Source: Herminiimonas arsenicoxydans
GTDB taxonomy: Bacteria; Pseudomonadota; Gammaproteobacteria; Burkholderiales; Burkholderiaceae_D
Reading direction: 5' to 3'
NCBI GenBank assembly: GCA_000026125.1
Contig: CU207211.1
Span: 2,976,001 to 3,040,000 of the forward strand
Length of the DNA stretch: 64,000 nucleotides
The notes beneath the pieces are model-generated. The model did not search any database. It saw only the letters and a program-made list of their open reading frames with translations, and was not told the origin of the DNA. Positions 53,422 through 64,000 of the stretch are shown piece by piece. Each line of letters starts with the position of its first letter. Position 1 is the stretch's first letter. Position numbers and translations under genes: made by a program.

Positions 53422-54201
53422 TTAACTGAACATCAATGCCGTCAGCAGGAAATCCAGCCACAATACCGACAAGGAGGCGATCACCACCGTGCGCGTAGTG
53501 GCACGCGCCACGCCCTCCGGCGTCGGCTGCGCCTGATATCCCTGATACAAGGCGACAAACGTGACCGCAAATCCAAACACGACACTTTTGATCACGCCGT
53601 TCAAGACATCATCCCAGACATCAACGCCACCTTGCATCTGCGACCAGAACGCGCCCTCATCTACGCCTATCATTTTCACGCCAACGATATAACCGCCTAT
53701 GATGCCGATCGCACTGAAAATAGCCGCCAGCACCGGCATCGCGACCACGCCCGCCCAGAAGCGCGGCGCCAGCACGCGTTGCAGCGGATTGACCGCCATC
53801 ATTTCCATTGCCGACAATTGCTCGCCGGCTTTCATCAAGCCGATTTCCGCCGTCAGCGACGTTCCTGCGCGACCGGCGAATAACAGTGCAGTAACGACCG
53901 GCCCGAGTTCGCGCGTCAGCGACAATGCCACCAACAGGCCCAGCGCCTGCTCCGAGCCGTATTTATTCAGTGTGTAATAACCTTGCAGGCCCAGCACAAA
54001 GCCGACAAACAAACCGGAAACTGCAATCAGCACCAGTGAATAGTTGCCAATAAAATGAATCTGACTGATCACCAGTTGCGGTCTGCGCAGCAGGCCGCCG
54101 GAGACGCCTATGATCTTGAAAAAAATGCGCGTGGCAAAACCGAGGTTCGTGACGAATTCACGTACGCCACGCCCGATTGCCGTCAAAACCGCGGCGATCA
54201 T
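53422..54201 (-). CDS. mlaE: phospholipid ABC transporter permease MlaE
   Basis: 259 residues with about six hydrophobic segments. Family stretches: IHFIGNYSLVLIAVSGLFVG, LTRELGPVVTALLFAGRAGTSLTAEIGLMKAGEQLSAM split across the middle, and NPLQRVLAPRFWAG. It overlaps the mlaF stop by four bases (ATGA). Inner-membrane permease of the Mla system. Confidence 0.95.
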   Translation of the reverse strand: MIAAVLTAIGRGVREFVTNLGFATRIFFKIIGVSGGLLRRPQLVISQIHFIGNYSLVLIAVSGLFVGFVLGLQGYYTLNKYGSEQALGLLVALSLTRELGPVVTALLFAGRAGTSLTAEIGLMKAGEQLSAMEMMAVNPLQRVLAPRFWAGVVAMPVLAAIFSAIGIIGGYIVGVKMIGVDEGAFWSQMQGGVDVWDDVLNGVIKSVVFGFAVTFVALYQGYQAQPTPEGVARATTRTVVIASLSVLWLDFLLTALMFS

Positions 54202-55022
54202 TTGCCTTCTCCAAGACCGAGATCTGCGGCCAGCGATTTACCAGGATAGTGAAACGGCACCGGACCATCTGGCTCGGCATGGACGAACTGCTTCACGTAC
54301 GGATCGGTCGACGCCATCATTTCAGCCGGCGTGCCTTGCGCGACCACCTTGCCGTTCGACAGGAAATATACATAGTCGGCAATCAGGAACGATTCATGCA
54401 CATCGTGCGAGACCAGGATCGTGGTCGAACCCAGCGCGTCGTTCAGTTTGCGAATCAAATTGGCAGTCATGCCCATCGAAATAGGATCGAGTCCGGCGAA
54501 CGGTTCGTCATACATGATCAGTTGCGGGTCGAGCGCAATCGCCCGTGCCAGTGCAACCCGGCGTGCCATGCCGCCGGAAATTTCAGCCGGCTTCAATTGC
54601 GCAGCATTGCGCAAGCCAACCGCCTGCAACTTCATCAAGACCAGATCGTGTATCAACTGCTCCGGCAAATCGGTATGTTCGCGCAGCGGGAAAGCCACAT
54701 TATCGAAAACCGACATATCGGTAAACAATGCGCCGTGCTGGAACAGCATGCCCATCTTGCGGCGCATCCGATACAGCGCTTTCGTGTCCATCTCGCTCAC
54801 GACCTGCCCGTCTACCACTACATTTCCCGCTTGCGGCAGCAATTGGCCGCCGATCAAACGCAGAACGGTCGTCTTGCCCGAGCCGGAGCCGCCCATGACG
54901 GCAATGACTTTGCCGCGCGGGAAATCCATGGTGAGCTCCGACAGTATCGGGCGCTCGCCATAAGCAAAATGGAGGTTACGGATTTCAACGAGATTAGGCA
55001 CAGCAATGTATTTCTGTTGCAA
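54198..55022 (-). CDS. mlaF: phospholipid ABC transporter ATPase MlaF
   Basis: 274 residues; a GTG at 55001 (VPNLVEIRNLHFAYG) is an alternative start nearer the family norm. Walker A GGSGSGKTTVL, signature EISGGMARRVALA, Walker B LIMYDEPFAGLD and switch SHDVHES. It powers phospholipid movement with MlaE, D and B. First gene of the mla cluster. The C-terminal tail after the helical region is typical of MlaF. Confidence 0.95.
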   Translation of the reverse strand: MQQKYIAVPNLVEIRNLHFAYGERPILSELTMDFPRGKVIAVMGGSGSGKTTVLRLIGGQLLPQAGNVVVDGQVVSEMDTKALYRMRRKMGMLFQHGALFTDMSVFDNVAFPLREHTDLPEQLIHDLVLMKLQAVGLRNAAQLKPAEISGGMARRVALARAIALDPQLIMYDEPFAGLDPISMGMTANLIRKLNDALGSTTILVSHDVHESFLIADYVYFLSNGKVVAQGTPAEMMASTDPYVKQFVHAEPDGPVPFHYPGKSLAADLGLGEGK

Positions 55023-55157
55023 TCCCGTAATTGTAGTTCAGAAACGCGTAACGCTTCTGGACACGTCTCTATTACCATGAGCCATGGCAGTAAAAACGTT
55101 GTAAAAAAACCCGCTGCATCAAAATCAGGCAACGGGCTGTGATCAAGACAGTTTCCG

Positions 55158-55232
55158 TTCAGCGTGGCAGCGCCGATTTACCTATTCAGGAAGAGATCGA
55201 CTGCTCGTGCGCATTGGCGTCCTTTACCTACG
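55158..55232 (-). pseudogene. degenerate duplicate of the gltD 3' end
   Basis: In the gap between mlaF and gltD, the minus strand encodes GRQCARAVDLFLN then a stop, closely matching [13 protein letters not shown] near the end of GltD (55318-55390). Similarity continues into the CGTGGCA...CGAT stretch past the gltD stop region. No start or ribosome binding site, so it is a remnant. Confidence 0.6.
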
Positions 55233-55277
55233 GGAGACGGATTAGTTGAGCAGGCCTGCCCCTGCCCAACTCGACGA

Positions 55278-55309
55278 GCGCTGCTTCGACCTGCAAGCTG
55301 AAGCAGCGC
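55278..55309 (-). terminator. stem-loop after gltD
   Basis: GCGCTGCTTC (55278-55287) and GAAGCAGCGC (55300-55309) form a perfect 10-bp stem, six bases past the gltD stop. No T-run follows, so it may protect the mRNA end rather than terminate. Confidence 0.45.
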
Positions 55310-55315
55310 GATCCA

Positions 55316-56779
55316 TTACCGTGGCAAGACCGATTCGCCCATCAGGAAGGCATCGACTTCGCGCGCGCATTGGCGTCCTTCGCGGATCGCCCACACTACC
55401 AGGGACTGCCCGCGGCGCATATCGCCGGCCGCAAATACTTTGTCGACCGAAGTACGGTAGCAACCATCACCGTCCGTTGTCGCCTTGGCATTGCCGCGTG
55501 CATCCTTGTCGATACTGAAGGCATCCAGCACTTGCGCGACCGGCGACACGAAACCCATCGCCAGCAGCACCAGATCGGCTTTCATTTCAAATTCCGAATC
55601 CGGCACTTCCTGCATGCGGCCGTCTTTCCATTCGACGCGTGCGGCAATCAGCTTTTCAACCTTGCCGTTTTTGCCTTCCAGGCGCTTGGTGGCAACCGCC
55701 CAGTCGCGTTCGCAACCCTCTTCATGCGAAGACGAAGTGCGCAGCTTGGTTGGCCAGTAAGGCCAGACCATCGGCTTGTTTTCCGTTTCCGGCGGTTGCG
55801 GCAGCAACTCGAATTGCACAATCGATGCAGCACCATGGCGATTCGAAGTGCCGACACAATCAGAACCGGTATCGCCGCCGCCGATCACGATCACATGCTT
55901 GCCGGTCGCCAGGATTTGATCCTTGACCTTGTCGCCTGCATTGACCTTGTTTTGCAAAGGCAGGAAGTCCATCGCAAAATGCACGCCCCTCAACTCGCGG
56001 CCTGGTACCGGCAAATCGCGCGGCTGCTCGGCACCACCGGTGAGGATAACGGCGTCGAAATCCTTATCCAGCTGTTCAGGCGAAATCGTTTCCTTCGCCC
56101 AGTTGATGATGTTGGCCGGGAAGTCCTTGCCAACCAGCACGCCGGTGCGGAAAGTCACGCCTTCTGCTTCCATCTGCTTGACGCGCAAGTCGATGTGCGA
56201 TTTTTCCATCTTGAAGTCGGGAATCCCGTAACGCAGCAAACCGCCGATGCGATCGTTCTTCTCGAACAGGGTCACGTCGTGACCGACGCGCGCCAGTTGC
56301 TGTGCAGCTGCCATGCCTGCCGGGCCGGAACCGACGATGGCGACTTTCTTGCCGGTCTTGATGCTAGGCGGCTGCGGCACAACCCAGCCGCTTTCCCAGC
56401 CTTTGTCGATGATGAAATGCTCGATCGATTTGATACCTACCGGATCGCTGTTGATGCCGAGCGTGCAGGCGGATTCACATGGCGCCGGACAGATGCGGCC
56501 GGTAAATTCAGGGAAGTTATTGGTCGAATGCAGTGTATCGAGCGCCTGCTTGTAGGCACCCGAATAAACCAGATCGTTCCAGTCGGGGATGATGTTGTTG
56601 ACCGGGCAGCCGTTATTGCAAAACGGAATGCCGCAATCCATGCAACGCGTTGCCTGCACCTTGGCTTCCGCATCGCTCAAGTGCACAGTGAATTCTTTAT
56701 AGTGCTTGGTACGCTTTTTCGGCTCTTCGCTTGCTTCCTGCAAACGCTGGAACTCCATAAAGCCGGTAATCTTTCCCAT
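55316..56779 (-). CDS. gltD: glutamate synthase small subunit
   Basis: 487 residues from the ATG at 56779 ([20 protein letters not shown]). The N-terminal ferredoxin-like part has [20 protein letters not shown] (4Fe-4S ligands), then the FAD site [18 protein letters not shown] and the NADPH site [11 protein letters not shown]. It passes electrons from NADPH to GltB. It lies 88 bases downstream of gltB in the same orientation. The [20 protein letters not shown] ending is typical. Confidence 0.97.
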   Translation of the reverse strand: MGKITGFMEFQRLQEASEEPKKRTKHYKEFTVHLSDAEAKVQATRCMDCGIPFCNNGCPVNNIIPDWNDLVYSGAYKQALDTLHSTNNFPEFTGRICPAPCESACTLGINSDPVGIKSIEHFIIDKGWESGWVVPQPPSIKTGKKVAIVGSGPAGMAAAQQLARVGHDVTLFEKNDRIGGLLRYGIPDFKMEKSHIDLRVKQMEAEGVTFRTGVLVGKDFPANIINWAKETISPEQLDKDFDAVILTGGAEQPRDLPVPGRELRGVHFAMDFLPLQNKVNAGDKVKDQILATGKHVIVIGGGDTGSDCVGTSNRHGAASIVQFELLPQPPETENKPMVWPYWPTKLRTSSSHEEGCERDWAVATKRLEGKNGKVEKLIAARVEWKDGRMQEVPDSEFEMKADLVLLAMGFVSPVAQVLDAFSIDKDARGNAKATTDGDGCYRTSVDKVFAAGDMRRGQSLVVWAIREGRQCAREVDAFLMGESVLPR

Positions 56780-56867
56780 ATTTTTCTCGCCTTCTAAATC
56801 ATACGTTTCAGCCCGACCGATTTGCGATCTGGCCCATGACTTCGTACTGGATTGCGTCTGTAAAGTC

Positions 56868-59800
56868 TTACACTGCAACTTTGGTCGACACAGCCTGTTC
56901 CGCCTGGTTTGCATGCATCTCGGTCAATGCGCGCTTGTATTCTGACGGGAAGACCTTGACGAACTTGCTGCGCGCCGTGTTCCACTCATCCAGCAAGGCG
57001 CGCGCACGCGTGCTGCCGGTGTACTTGAAGTGACGCTCGATCAGGTTTTTCAGAATTGCTTCATCGGTCTGCGCCTCGGTGCCGCGCTTATGACTGTGCC
57101 AGGTTCCATGCTCAGCCTTGCTTTCCTGCTCGGCAGTCGTTTGCACATGTTCCAGCGACACCATCGCCATATTGCATTTGCCGGCAAACTCGCCTTTCGG
57201 ATCGTAGACGTAGGCGATACCGCCCGACATGCCGGCGGCAAAGTTGCGGCCGGTTTCGCCGAGCACAACGACCGTACCGCCGGTCATGTATTCGCAACCA
57301 TGGTCGCCGGTTCCTTCTACCACTGCGATCGCACCCGAATTACGCACGGCAAAACGTTCGCCTGCGACGCCATTGAAGAATGCTTCACCGGCAACTGCGC
57401 CGTACAACAAGGTGTTGCCGGCGATGATGTTCTCTACTGCGCGACCGCGGAACTCGGTGTTCGGTCGCACGATGATGCGTCCACCCGACAAGCCCTTGCC
57501 GACATAATCGTTGCCTTCGCCAACCAGATCCAGCGTGATGCCGTGCGCAAGGAAGGCGCCCGCCGATTGACCGGCAGTACCTTGCAACTGGATGTGGATC
57601 GTGTCATCAGGCAAACCTTCGTGACCGTATTTCTTTGCCACCTCGCCTGACAGCATTGCACCAACGGTACGGTTGACGTTCTTGATGGGCGAAATGAACG
57701 AAACTTTTTCGCCGTGCTCGATGGCTGCTTTCGCCTGTACGATCAGTTTGTTATCCAGCGCTTTTTCGAGCGCGTGATCCTGCTCTTCGGTCTGATAGCG
57801 CGCCACGCCTTCCGCCACTGCCGGCTGATAGAACATGCGACTGAAATCCAGGCCCTTGGCTTTCCAGTGTGTGATCGCTTTCGATTTGTCGAGCAAATCG
57901 GCGCGGCCGATCAGTTCGTCGAATGTACGAATGCCCAGTTGCGCCATGATTTGACGCGCTTCTTCTGCGATGAAGAAGAAGTAGTTAACCACATGCTCAG
58001 GTTTGCCGGAGAACTTGGCGCGCAAGACAGGATCTTGCGTCGCGACGCCGACCGGACAGGTGTTCAGATGGCATTTGCGCATCATGATGCAGCCTTCAAC
58101 CACCAGCGGTGCAGTCGAGAAGCCCATTTCATCCGCACCCAGCAAGGCAGCGATGACCACGTCGCGTCCGGTTTTCATCTGGCCGTCAGCCTGCACGCGA
58201 ATACGGGTGCGCAAGCCGTTCAGGATCAGCGTTTGCTGTGTTTCCGCCAGGCCGAGTTCCCACGGTGAGCCGGCATATTTGACCGACGACAGCGGCGAAG
58301 CGCCGGTGCCACCGTCATGACCGGCGATCACAACGTGATCGGCCTTGGCTTTGGCAACACCGGTGGCAACTGTGCCGACACCGACTTCAGCCACCAGCTT
58401 GACCGAGATCGATGCTGCCGGATTGACGTTTTTCAGATCATGGATCAACTGCGCCAGATCTTCGATCGAGTAAATATCATGATGCGGTGGCGGTGAAATC
58501 AAACCGACGCCAGGTACCGAGAAACGCAGGTGGGCGATGTATTCGGACACTTTATGGCCGGGCAGCTGGCCGCCTTCGCCAGGCTTCGCACCCTGCGCCA
58601 TCTTGATCTGGATCTGTTCCGCCGAGGTCAGATATTCGGTGGTCACACCGAAGCGGCCCGACGCAACCTGCTTGATTTTCGAACGCAGCGAATCGCCCGG
58701 CAACAGGGGAGTGTCGACTTCAACCACATCGTGGCCGATGACCGATGCCAGTGTTGAACCATCCTTGATAGGAATCCCGCGCAGTTCGTTGCGATAGCGC
58801 TTGGTATCTTCGCCGCCTTCACCGGTATTCGATTTGCCGCCGATGCGGTTCATCGCAATCGCCAATGTGGCATGCGCTTCGGTCGAGATCGAACCGAGCG
58901 ACATCGCGCCGGTAGCAAAACGCTTGACGATTTCTTTTGCCGGCTCGACTTCGTCCAGCGGAATGGCACTGGCCGGATCCAACTTGAATTCGAACAAACC
59001 GCGCAAGGTCATGTGGCGCTTGGACTGATCGTTGATGATCTGCGCATACTCTTTATATGTGCTGAAATTGTTGGCGCGCGTCGAGTGCTGCAGTTTTGCA
59101 ATCGCATCCGGCGTCCACATATGTTCTTCGCCACGTACGCGATAGGCGTATTCGCCGCCAGCGTCGAGCGCATGCGCCAATACCGGATCGGCGCTGAATG
59201 CCGCCTTGTGCAGGCGCAGCGCTTCTTCGGCCACTTCAAATACGCCTATGCCTTCCACATTCGAAGACGTGCCCTTGAAATACTTTTCGATCAGCGATTT
59301 GTTCAAACCGATGGCTTCGAAAATCTGCGCACCGCAGTAAGACATGTATGTCGAAATACCCATCTTCGACATGACTTTCATCAAGCCCTTGCCGACTGCT
59401 TTCTGGAAGTTGGCGATGGCTTTTTCCGGCGACAAGTCGCCCGACAGATCTTTCGCCATATGACTCAGCGTATCCATCGCGAGATAAGGATGGATGGCCT
59501 CTGCGCCGTAACCGGCCAGCAGTGCGAAATGATGCGTTTCACGTGCGGAACCGGTTTCCACCACCAGGCCGGTCGACGTACGCAAGCCCTTGCTGACCAG
59601 ATGCAAGTGGATTGCCGAGGTAGCCAGCAGGGCTGGAATCGCCACCTGATTTTCATCGATCCTGCGATCCGAGATGATCAGGATATTGTGACCGGAAGCC
59701 ACTGCATCGACAGCTTGTGCGCACAACGACGCCAGACGCGCTTCGATGCCGTCTTTGCCCCAGGCAACCGGATAACAGATATTTAATTCATGCGATTTGA

Positions 59801-61556
59801 ACTTGCCGCCGGTGTGTGCGCTGATGTTGCGCAACCTGGCGATATCGGCATAGTCGAGCACCGGCTGCGACACTTCCAGTCGCATCGGTGGATTGATGTT
59901 GTTGGTATCCAGCAGATTCGGTTTCGGGCCAATAAAACTGACCAGCGACATCACCATCGCTTCGCGTATCGGATCGATAGGCGGATTGGTGACTTGCGCA
60001 AACAACTGGCGGAAATAGTTGTACAGCGTCTTGTCCTTGTTCGACATCACGGCCAGCGGCGAATCGTTACCCATGGAACCGGTCGCTTCTTCTGCCGTGA
60101 TCGCCATCGGCGACATCAGGAATTTCAAGTCTTCCTGCGTATAACCGAATGCCTGTTGCAGATCGAGCAGCGCGGTAGTCGGCTTGGCTTCAGCCGGCTC
60201 CGGCTTCAACTCATTGAGCTTGATGCGCACCGATTGGATCCACTGCTTGTACGGTTTGGCATTGGCGTAGGTATCTTTCAATTCCTTGTCGTCGATGATG
60301 CGGCCCGCATCCAGATCAATCAGGAACATCTTGCCCGGCTGCAAGCGCCATTTCTGGATGATCTTCGATTCAGGAATCGGCAGCACGCCGGATTCGGATG
60401 CCATCACCACCAGATCGTCGTCGGTCACGATGTAGCGCGCAGGACGCAAACCGTTGCGATCCAGCGTGCCGCCGATATGACGACCATCGGTAAATGCCAT
60501 CGCGGCCGGACCATCCCACGGCTCCATCATCGCGGCATGGTATTCGTAGAAGGCGCGGCGATTGGCATCCATCAGCGTATGGTTTTCCCATGCCTCCGGA
60601 ATCATCATCATCATGGCCTGCGCAATCGGGTAACCGGCCATCACCAGCAATTCGAGCGCATTGTCGAAGCATGCTGTATCAGACTGGCCCTCATAGATCA
60701 GCGGGAACAGTTTTTTCAGGTCGTCGCCCAGCACAGCCGACTTCATCACGCCTTCGCGTGCGCGCATCCAGTTGAAATTGCCTTTGACGGTATTGATTTC
60801 GCCGTTATGCGCGATCAGACGGTAGGGATGAGCCAGCGGCCATTCCGGGAAAGTATTGGTGGAGAAGCGTTGATGCACCAGCGCCAGCGCAGAGACACAA
60901 CGCGGATCCTGCAGGTCTTTATAGTATTCGCCGACTTGATCCGCCAGCAGCAGACCTTTATAGACAACTGTGCGTGCCGACATCGATGGGACAAAGAATT
61001 CCTGACCGTGCAACAGATGCAAAGCCTGAATCGCATGACCGGATGATTTACGGATCACATACAGTTTGCGCTCCAGCGCATCGGTCACCATGATGTCCTG
61101 ACCGCGACCGATGAAGATCTGGCGGATGACCGGTTCTTTTTCGCGCACGGTAGGCGACATCGGCATGTCTTTATCGACCAGCACGTCGCGCCAGCCCAGC
61201 ACAACCTGGCCTTCAGCCAATACCGAGCGTTCCAGCTCCTGCTCGCAAGCGATGCGGGAAGCGTGTTCTTTCGGCAGGAAAACCATGCCGACGCCATATT
61301 CGCCGGCGGGCGGCAAGTTAATACCCTGCTTCGCCATTTCTTCACGGTAATACTGATCCGGGATCTGGATCAGTATGCCTGCACCATCGCCCATCAGCTT
61401 GTCAGCGCCAACTGCGCCGCGATGATCGATGTTTTTCAGTATGAGCAAACCCTGCTCAACAATGGAATGGCTTTTCTTGCCTTTGATGTGAGCGACAAAA
61501 CCAACGCCGCATGCATCATGTTCGTTAGCCGGATCATATAAACCTTGTGCGCGCAT
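56868..61556 (-). CDS. gltB: glutamate synthase large subunit
   Basis: 1562 residues from the ATG at 61556, chosen for the strong GGAGAAGG site (the longer GTG start lies in that site). N-terminal class-II glutaminase domain with C16 in [14 protein letters not shown], exposed after propeptide removal in the family. Then the central domain, the FMN/synthase TIM barrel ([37 protein letters not shown]), the 3Fe-4S cluster ligands in [15 protein letters not shown], and the C-terminal GXGXG beta-helix ([24 protein letters not shown] repeats). With GltD it makes two glutamates from glutamine and 2-oxoglutarate. Confidence 0.97.
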   Translation of the reverse strand: MRAQGLYDPANEHDACGVGFVAHIKGKKSHSIVEQGLLILKNIDHRGAVGADKLMGDGAGILIQIPDQYYREEMAKQGINLPPAGEYGVGMVFLPKEHASRIACEQELERSVLAEGQVVLGWRDVLVDKDMPMSPTVREKEPVIRQIFIGRGQDIMVTDALERKLYVIRKSSGHAIQALHLLHGQEFFVPSMSARTVVYKGLLLADQVGEYYKDLQDPRCVSALALVHQRFSTNTFPEWPLAHPYRLIAHNGEINTVKGNFNWMRAREGVMKSAVLGDDLKKLFPLIYEGQSDTACFDNALELLVMAGYPIAQAMMMMIPEAWENHTLMDANRRAFYEYHAAMMEPWDGPAAMAFTDGRHIGGTLDRNGLRPARYIVTDDDLVVMASESGVLPIPESKIIQKWRLQPGKMFLIDLDAGRIIDDKELKDTYANAKPYKQWIQSVRIKLNELKPEPAEAKPTTALLDLQQAFGYTQEDLKFLMSPMAITAEEATGSMGNDSPLAVMSNKDKTLYNYFRQLFAQVTNPPIDPIREAMVMSLVSFIGPKPNLLDTNNINPPMRLEVSQPVLDYADIARLRNISAHTGGKFKSHELNICYPVAWGKDGIEARLASLCAQAVDAVASGHNILIISDRRIDENQVAIPALLATSAIHLHLVSKGLRTSTGLVVETGSARETHHFALLAGYGAEAIHPYLAMDTLSHMAKDLSGDLSPEKAIANFQKAVGKGLMKVMSKMGISTYMSYCGAQIFEAIGLNKSLIEKYFKGTSSNVEGIGVFEVAEEALRLHKAAFSADPVLAHALDAGGEYAYRVRGEEHMWTPDAIAKLQHSTRANNFSTYKEYAQIINDQSKRHMTLRGLFEFKLDPASAIPLDEVEPAKEIVKRFATGAMSLGSISTEAHATLAIAMNRIGGKSNTGEGGEDTKRYRNELRGIPIKDGSTLASVIGHDVVEVDTPLLPGDSLRSKIKQVASGRFGVTTEYLTSAEQIQIKMAQGAKPGEGGQLPGHKVSEYIAHLRFSVPGVGLISPPPHHDIYSIEDLAQLIHDLKNVNPAASISVKLVAEVGVGTVATGVAKAKADHVVIAGHDGGTGASPLSSVKYAGSPWELGLAETQQTLILNGLRTRIRVQADGQMKTGRDVVIAALLGADEMGFSTAPLVVEGCIMMRKCHLNTCPVGVATQDPVLRAKFSGKPEHVVNYFFFIAEEARQIMAQLGIRTFDELIGRADLLDKSKAITHWKAKGLDFSRMFYQPAVAEGVARYQTEEQDHALEKALDNKLIVQAKAAIEHGEKVSFISPIKNVNRTVGAMLSGEVAKKYGHEGLPDDTIHIQLQGTAGQSAGAFLAHGITLDLVGEGNDYVGKGLSGGRIIVRPNTEFRGRAVENIIAGNTLLYGAVAGEAFFNGVAGERFAVRNSGAIAVVEGTGDHGCEYMTGGTVVVLGETGRNFAAGMSGGIAYVYDPKGEFAGKCNMAMVSLEHVQTTAEQESKAEHGTWHSHKRGTEAQTDEAILKNLIERHFKYTGSTRARALLDEWNTARSKFVKVFPSEYKRALTEMHANQAEQAVSTKVAV

Positions 61557-61627
61557 AACCTTCTCCACTACTTTTCAAGTTTGAGGATGAAGAATAGTGC
61601 AGCGCAACAGCAAGTTCAAGTCAAATA

Positions 61628-61690
61628 AATAGGGTCGGAGCAACTTAAATTAAATTAAAGTTTGAATTTTTAATTAATGGGGACATAGTA
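61628..61690. repeat. RAYT-associated short motifs
   Basis: AATAGGGTCGGAGCAACTTA (61628 region) and AATGGGGACATAG (61677 region) flank the transposase gene; a related AATGGGGTCAGAG occurs inside it at about 61984-61996. These GGGG(T)C/A-type short motifs commonly accompany REP-associated transposases in betaproteobacteria. Confidence 0.4.
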
Positions 61691-61733
61691 GAAGATATTT
61701 GCACCAAACTGAAACAAATCTGCAAAAGTCGCG

Positions 61734-62438
61734 CTATTTTGGTGCGAATTCCAGAGCTTTGCGTACAGGCCGGCCGCGCTTTGCCGGCCGCACGCGTCGA
61801 GCCCCCTGTTTTTCAAGAGATATCTGGAATTGCTCCGAACCCAAGGCCCAGCCTTTCAAGGTCGCCTCGGTGAGCATGCGCACGTCGTCTTCCTTGACGC
61901 CCTGCTCGACCAGCGCCCGGTAAGCCGCTTCGCGCTCGAAAGGCGTATTGCCCAAAGACCAGTACAGCGGATGATCCGAAATAATGGGGTCAGAGTTAAT
62001 GCCAATGTGATGCGCATAGCTGGACCATGGATAGTCTGCTGCATGCGCGAGTTCGCATCGCACCGGATTCAGCTCGATATAGGCGCAACAGGTCATGAAG
62101 TAGCGTTCGGCATCCAGCACCGTCGCCTTGTAGCGACCCTGCCACAAAGTGCCCGTGCGTGCGTACTTGCGATTGAAATACGGGACGTAATGGCGTCCCA
62201 GCCATTGCATCAGCCGACTCAATCCTTCCAGATCGGTGGGCGTAGCAAGCAGATGGAAATGCGTGGGCATCAGCACATAAGCGTGAATGGCGACCTTGAA
62301 TTGCTTCGCGGCCTCTTTCAAGCAACTCAGGAAAAAGCGGTAATCGGCACTCTCGCGAAAAACCACCTGCCCATTGTTGCCGGATTGAATGACGTGATGT
62401 GCCTGATTGGGTATGACGAGCCGGGGAAGTCGAGCCAT
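61734..62438 (-). CDS. REP-associated tyrosine transposase (RAYT, Y1/HUH family)
   Basis: 234 residues. N-terminal MARLPRLVIPNQAHHVIQSG and the HUH motif in LMPTHFHLLATP; the YIELNPVRCELA segment with its nucleophilic Tyr is present (YFMTCCAYIELNPVR). Family members act as single-strand DNA transposases linked to REP hairpins. The end is basic (RRVRPAKRGRPVRK). It appears intact; short family-associated motifs lie downstream and within the gene. Confidence 0.88.
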   Translation of the reverse strand: MARLPRLVIPNQAHHVIQSGNNGQVVFRESADYRFFLSCLKEAAKQFKVAIHAYVLMPTHFHLLATPTDLEGLSRLMQWLGRHYVPYFNRKYARTGTLWQGRYKATVLDAERYFMTCCAYIELNPVRCELAHAADYPWSSYAHHIGINSDPIISDHPLYWSLGNTPFEREAAYRALVEQGVKEDDVRMLTEATLKGWALGSEQFQISLEKQGARRVRPAKRGRPVRKALEFAPK

Positions 62439-62500
62439 GGTCTGGATGAAAGCTGAATAATGCCAGCTATGGTAATTCGACTACGCTGCCGACGGGGAAA

Positions 62501-64000
62501 TTAGTACATGGCGCGCGCCCAGCCCGGCTCCGAATGGCAGCGATGTTCTATCGCCTTGACCACCAGCGCGCGCAACTCATCCAGCAACACCACTTCGTTC
62601 GGCGTGATTCTGGAGGTGGGCAAGGCTGCATTCCAGTCACCGTAAATAAAGCCTACCGGATGAAAATTCAGCATCAAGGGCAGAATCATGAAGCTGCGCG
62701 AACTGCCCAGTTCATCACGCCACCAGCGCGGCAACTTGTTGATGAAACCCGGTGCCAGCGCATCATCCACCAGTATCATTTTATCGTTCGCCAGTGCCGC
62801 ATGAAAAACGTCCGGCTGATACGCATCGTTAAACATCAGGCGCGGCAAAATATCTTCCGTACATTCGCCGAAGCACATGCGTGCAACATATTTGGCTTCA
62901 TCATGGTTACGCAGGAACGTGATGGCGCGGCTCAAACCCAGTCCTTGATAAACAGTCTCCAACGCTACCGTCATCAATTGGCCGGTACTGGCCGTCACGA
63001 TGTCATCGCGCATATCGCCGACACCGCGCCGGATAATCTCAATCGCATCGGCAGACTTGCCCAAAGGCAGCAGCAGTTGCGCCTCCGGTTCGTCGGATCG
63101 TTTTTCCTGGCCGATCAGCAACTCATCTTCCTTCGCGACTTTTTGTGCCGTATCGACGGCCAACAGGATGTCGGGAACATTCAGTCCCAGCATCTCTGCA
63201 TAATTTTCCGCAATTTTAGTCAGACCTGCGGCCGCGGCATCCTCGCCCTTGCACACTACACCGGCACAGTGCGTCGCCATCGTCGAGATGGCAGCCAGCC
63301 ATTCCGAATGCATCAGCGGCTCATGCGCAACATCTGTATCGATACGCGGCGGCATCTCTTTCAGGCTGGCCACCAGCGAATACGGAAAACCCCAGCGCTT
63401 GCCAATCAGGCTGCCGATTTCATCCAGGCCTATGCCCAGAACTTCCTGCGCAGCTTCATTTTCGGCAATATTTTTCTCGGCCGCTACCGCCTGCACCTGC
63501 GTCCATTGTTCAGGCAGGTAAAACGACACCATCAGACGCCCCAGCGAATGCAGTATCGAACAGACTACCGCCTCCTCCGTATCGCGCCGGGTCGATGATG
63601 ACGCAACCTGGCGCGCAATCTGGCCCGCCAGCACCGCCTTTTCCATTTCATTACGGGTATGCGAGGTCGCCAGCGATGCGGCAGACAAACCATCTATCAG
63701 CTTCAAACCCAGAGCGAGATGGCCGATGGTTTCCGTGCCCAGCACGATCACGGCCTTGGACACCGTATTAATGCCCTGGCCAAAAGCCGAGTACATCGCA
63801 CTGTTCGCCAGACGCAAAACACGTTGCGTCAAAGTAGGATCGGACAAGACCGTTTTGGTCATGTTGAATTCGCGATCGTTATCGCCGTGCATGGCACCGA
63901 CTATCGCACTGACCACGCGGGAAAATCCCGGCAGGTCACCACGCTGGCGCACACGCGTCCACAGCAAATCCAGTGTTTTATCAGGATCGATCAATGGGTT
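62501..64000 (-). CDS. HDOD-domain signalling protein (5' end at or beyond window edge)
   Basis: About 499 codons visible. The frame is still open at the right edge; a TTG at 63994 is the only start-like codon, so the gene may begin outside. HDOD domain at about residues 15-215 (LPGFSRVVSAIVGAMHGDND, LTQRVLRLANSAMYSAFGQG, VLGTETIGHLALGL), and a GAF-like C-terminal region at about 335-480 (LMTVALETVYQGLGLSRAIT, ILPLMLNFHPVGFIYGDWNA). HDOD proteins act in signalling, often with c-di-GMP or stress pathways; the target is unknown. Confidence 0.85.
   Translation of the reverse strand, partial: NPLIDPDKTLDLLWTRVRQRGDLPGFSRVVSAIVGAMHGDNDREFNMTKTVLSDPTLTQRVLRLANSAMYSAFGQGINTVSKAVIVLGTETIGHLALGLKLIDGLSAASLATSHTRNEMEKAVLAGQIARQVASSSTRRDTEEAVVCSILHSLGRLMVSFYLPEQWTQVQAVAAEKNIAENEAAQEVLGIGLDEIGSLIGKRWGFPYSLVASLKEMPPRIDTDVAHEPLMHSEWLAAISTMATHCAGVVCKGEDAAAAGLTKIAENYAEMLGLNVPDILLAVDTAQKVAKEDELLIGQEKRSDEPEAQLLLPLGKSADAIEIIRRGVGDMRDDIVTASTGQLMTVALETVYQGLGLSRAITFLRNHDEAKYVARMCFGECTEDILPRLMFNDAYQPDVFHAALANDKMILVDDALAPGFINKLPRWWRDELGSSRSFMILPLMLNFHPVGFIYGDWNAALPTSRITPNEVVLLDELRALVVKAIEHRCHSEPGWARAMY

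Noticed and set aside
55370-56797. 475-codon plus-strand ORF opposite gltD
   Set aside because: It mirrors gltD, which has full family signatures; the plus-strand product is Arg/His-rich with no recognisable motif and no ribosome binding site.
59790-61046. 418-codon plus-strand ORF opposite gltB
   Set aside because: Antisense shadow of gltB; rich in Arg, His and Gln with no domain pattern.

Overview
The window looks like the chromosome of a betaproteobacterium of the Burkholderiales, most likely Oxalobacteraceae (Herminiimonas/Janthinobacterium type). This is inferred from gene content and order: sspB-sspA-petC-petB-petA, tatCBA-hinT-hisEIFAHB...hisDG-murA-bolA-yadHG-mlaBCADEF and gltD-gltB, in a moderately GC-rich backbone with tightly packed, often overlapping genes. 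No species call is possible from sequence alone.

Layout. 1-2496: end of an Mrp/Pha-type cation/proton antiporter operon (subunits D, E, F, G; D is cut by the left edge). 2645-5983: a giant AsmA-like DUF748 envelope protein. 6175-6750: an AT-richer orphan gene with a HEPN-like motif, followed by a 650-base gene-poor stretch with a dispersed hairpin repeat. 7399-12058: tex, grxD, ubiX and a Kef-type antiporter.

12385-30098: a 17.7-kb integrated element in the 3' end of a tRNA-Thr(UGU) gene, bounded by 48-base perfect direct repeats. It carries a tyrosine integrase, a small HTH regulator behind a palindromic operator, two paralogous AlpA/excisionase-like HTH proteins (one near each end), a DUF1376-like replication protein, a DnaB-type helicase, and two large proteins resembling phage internal-virion/ejection proteins. 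No terminase, portal, capsid, tail or lysis gene is recognisable. The right arm holds cargo: a GNAT-like protein, a secreted protein next to a secreted SNase nuclease, a trypsin-like protease without signal peptide coupled to a small partner, and several very small genes. This is the most interesting part of the window: a satellite-like or decayed phage element with candidate RNA-level regulation (a three-way-junction RNA that would bury a ribosome binding site).

30154-40663: sspB-sspA, the bc1 complex operon petABC, mscL, a NarL-type response regulator, a Nif3-like protein, a DegS-like membrane-anchored protease, a DUF2461 protein, twin-arginine translocase tatABC and hinT. 40727-48715: a histidine operon transcribed right to left (hisG, D, [DNA methyltransferase], B, H, A, F, I, E). 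The interval between hisD and hisB, where related bacteria usually have hisC, holds a solitary DNA methyltransferase instead. murA precedes hisG and has a triplicated start region. 48840-55022: bolA/ibaG, a YadGH-type ABC exporter and the complete Mla phospholipid transport set mlaF-E-D-A-C-B. 55316-61556: glutamate synthase gltD and gltB, with a degenerate copy of the gltD end just downstream. 61734-64000: a REP-associated (RAYT) transposase and an HDOD signalling protein cut by the right edge.

All functional calls rest on recognisable motifs, length and context. No database search was run.
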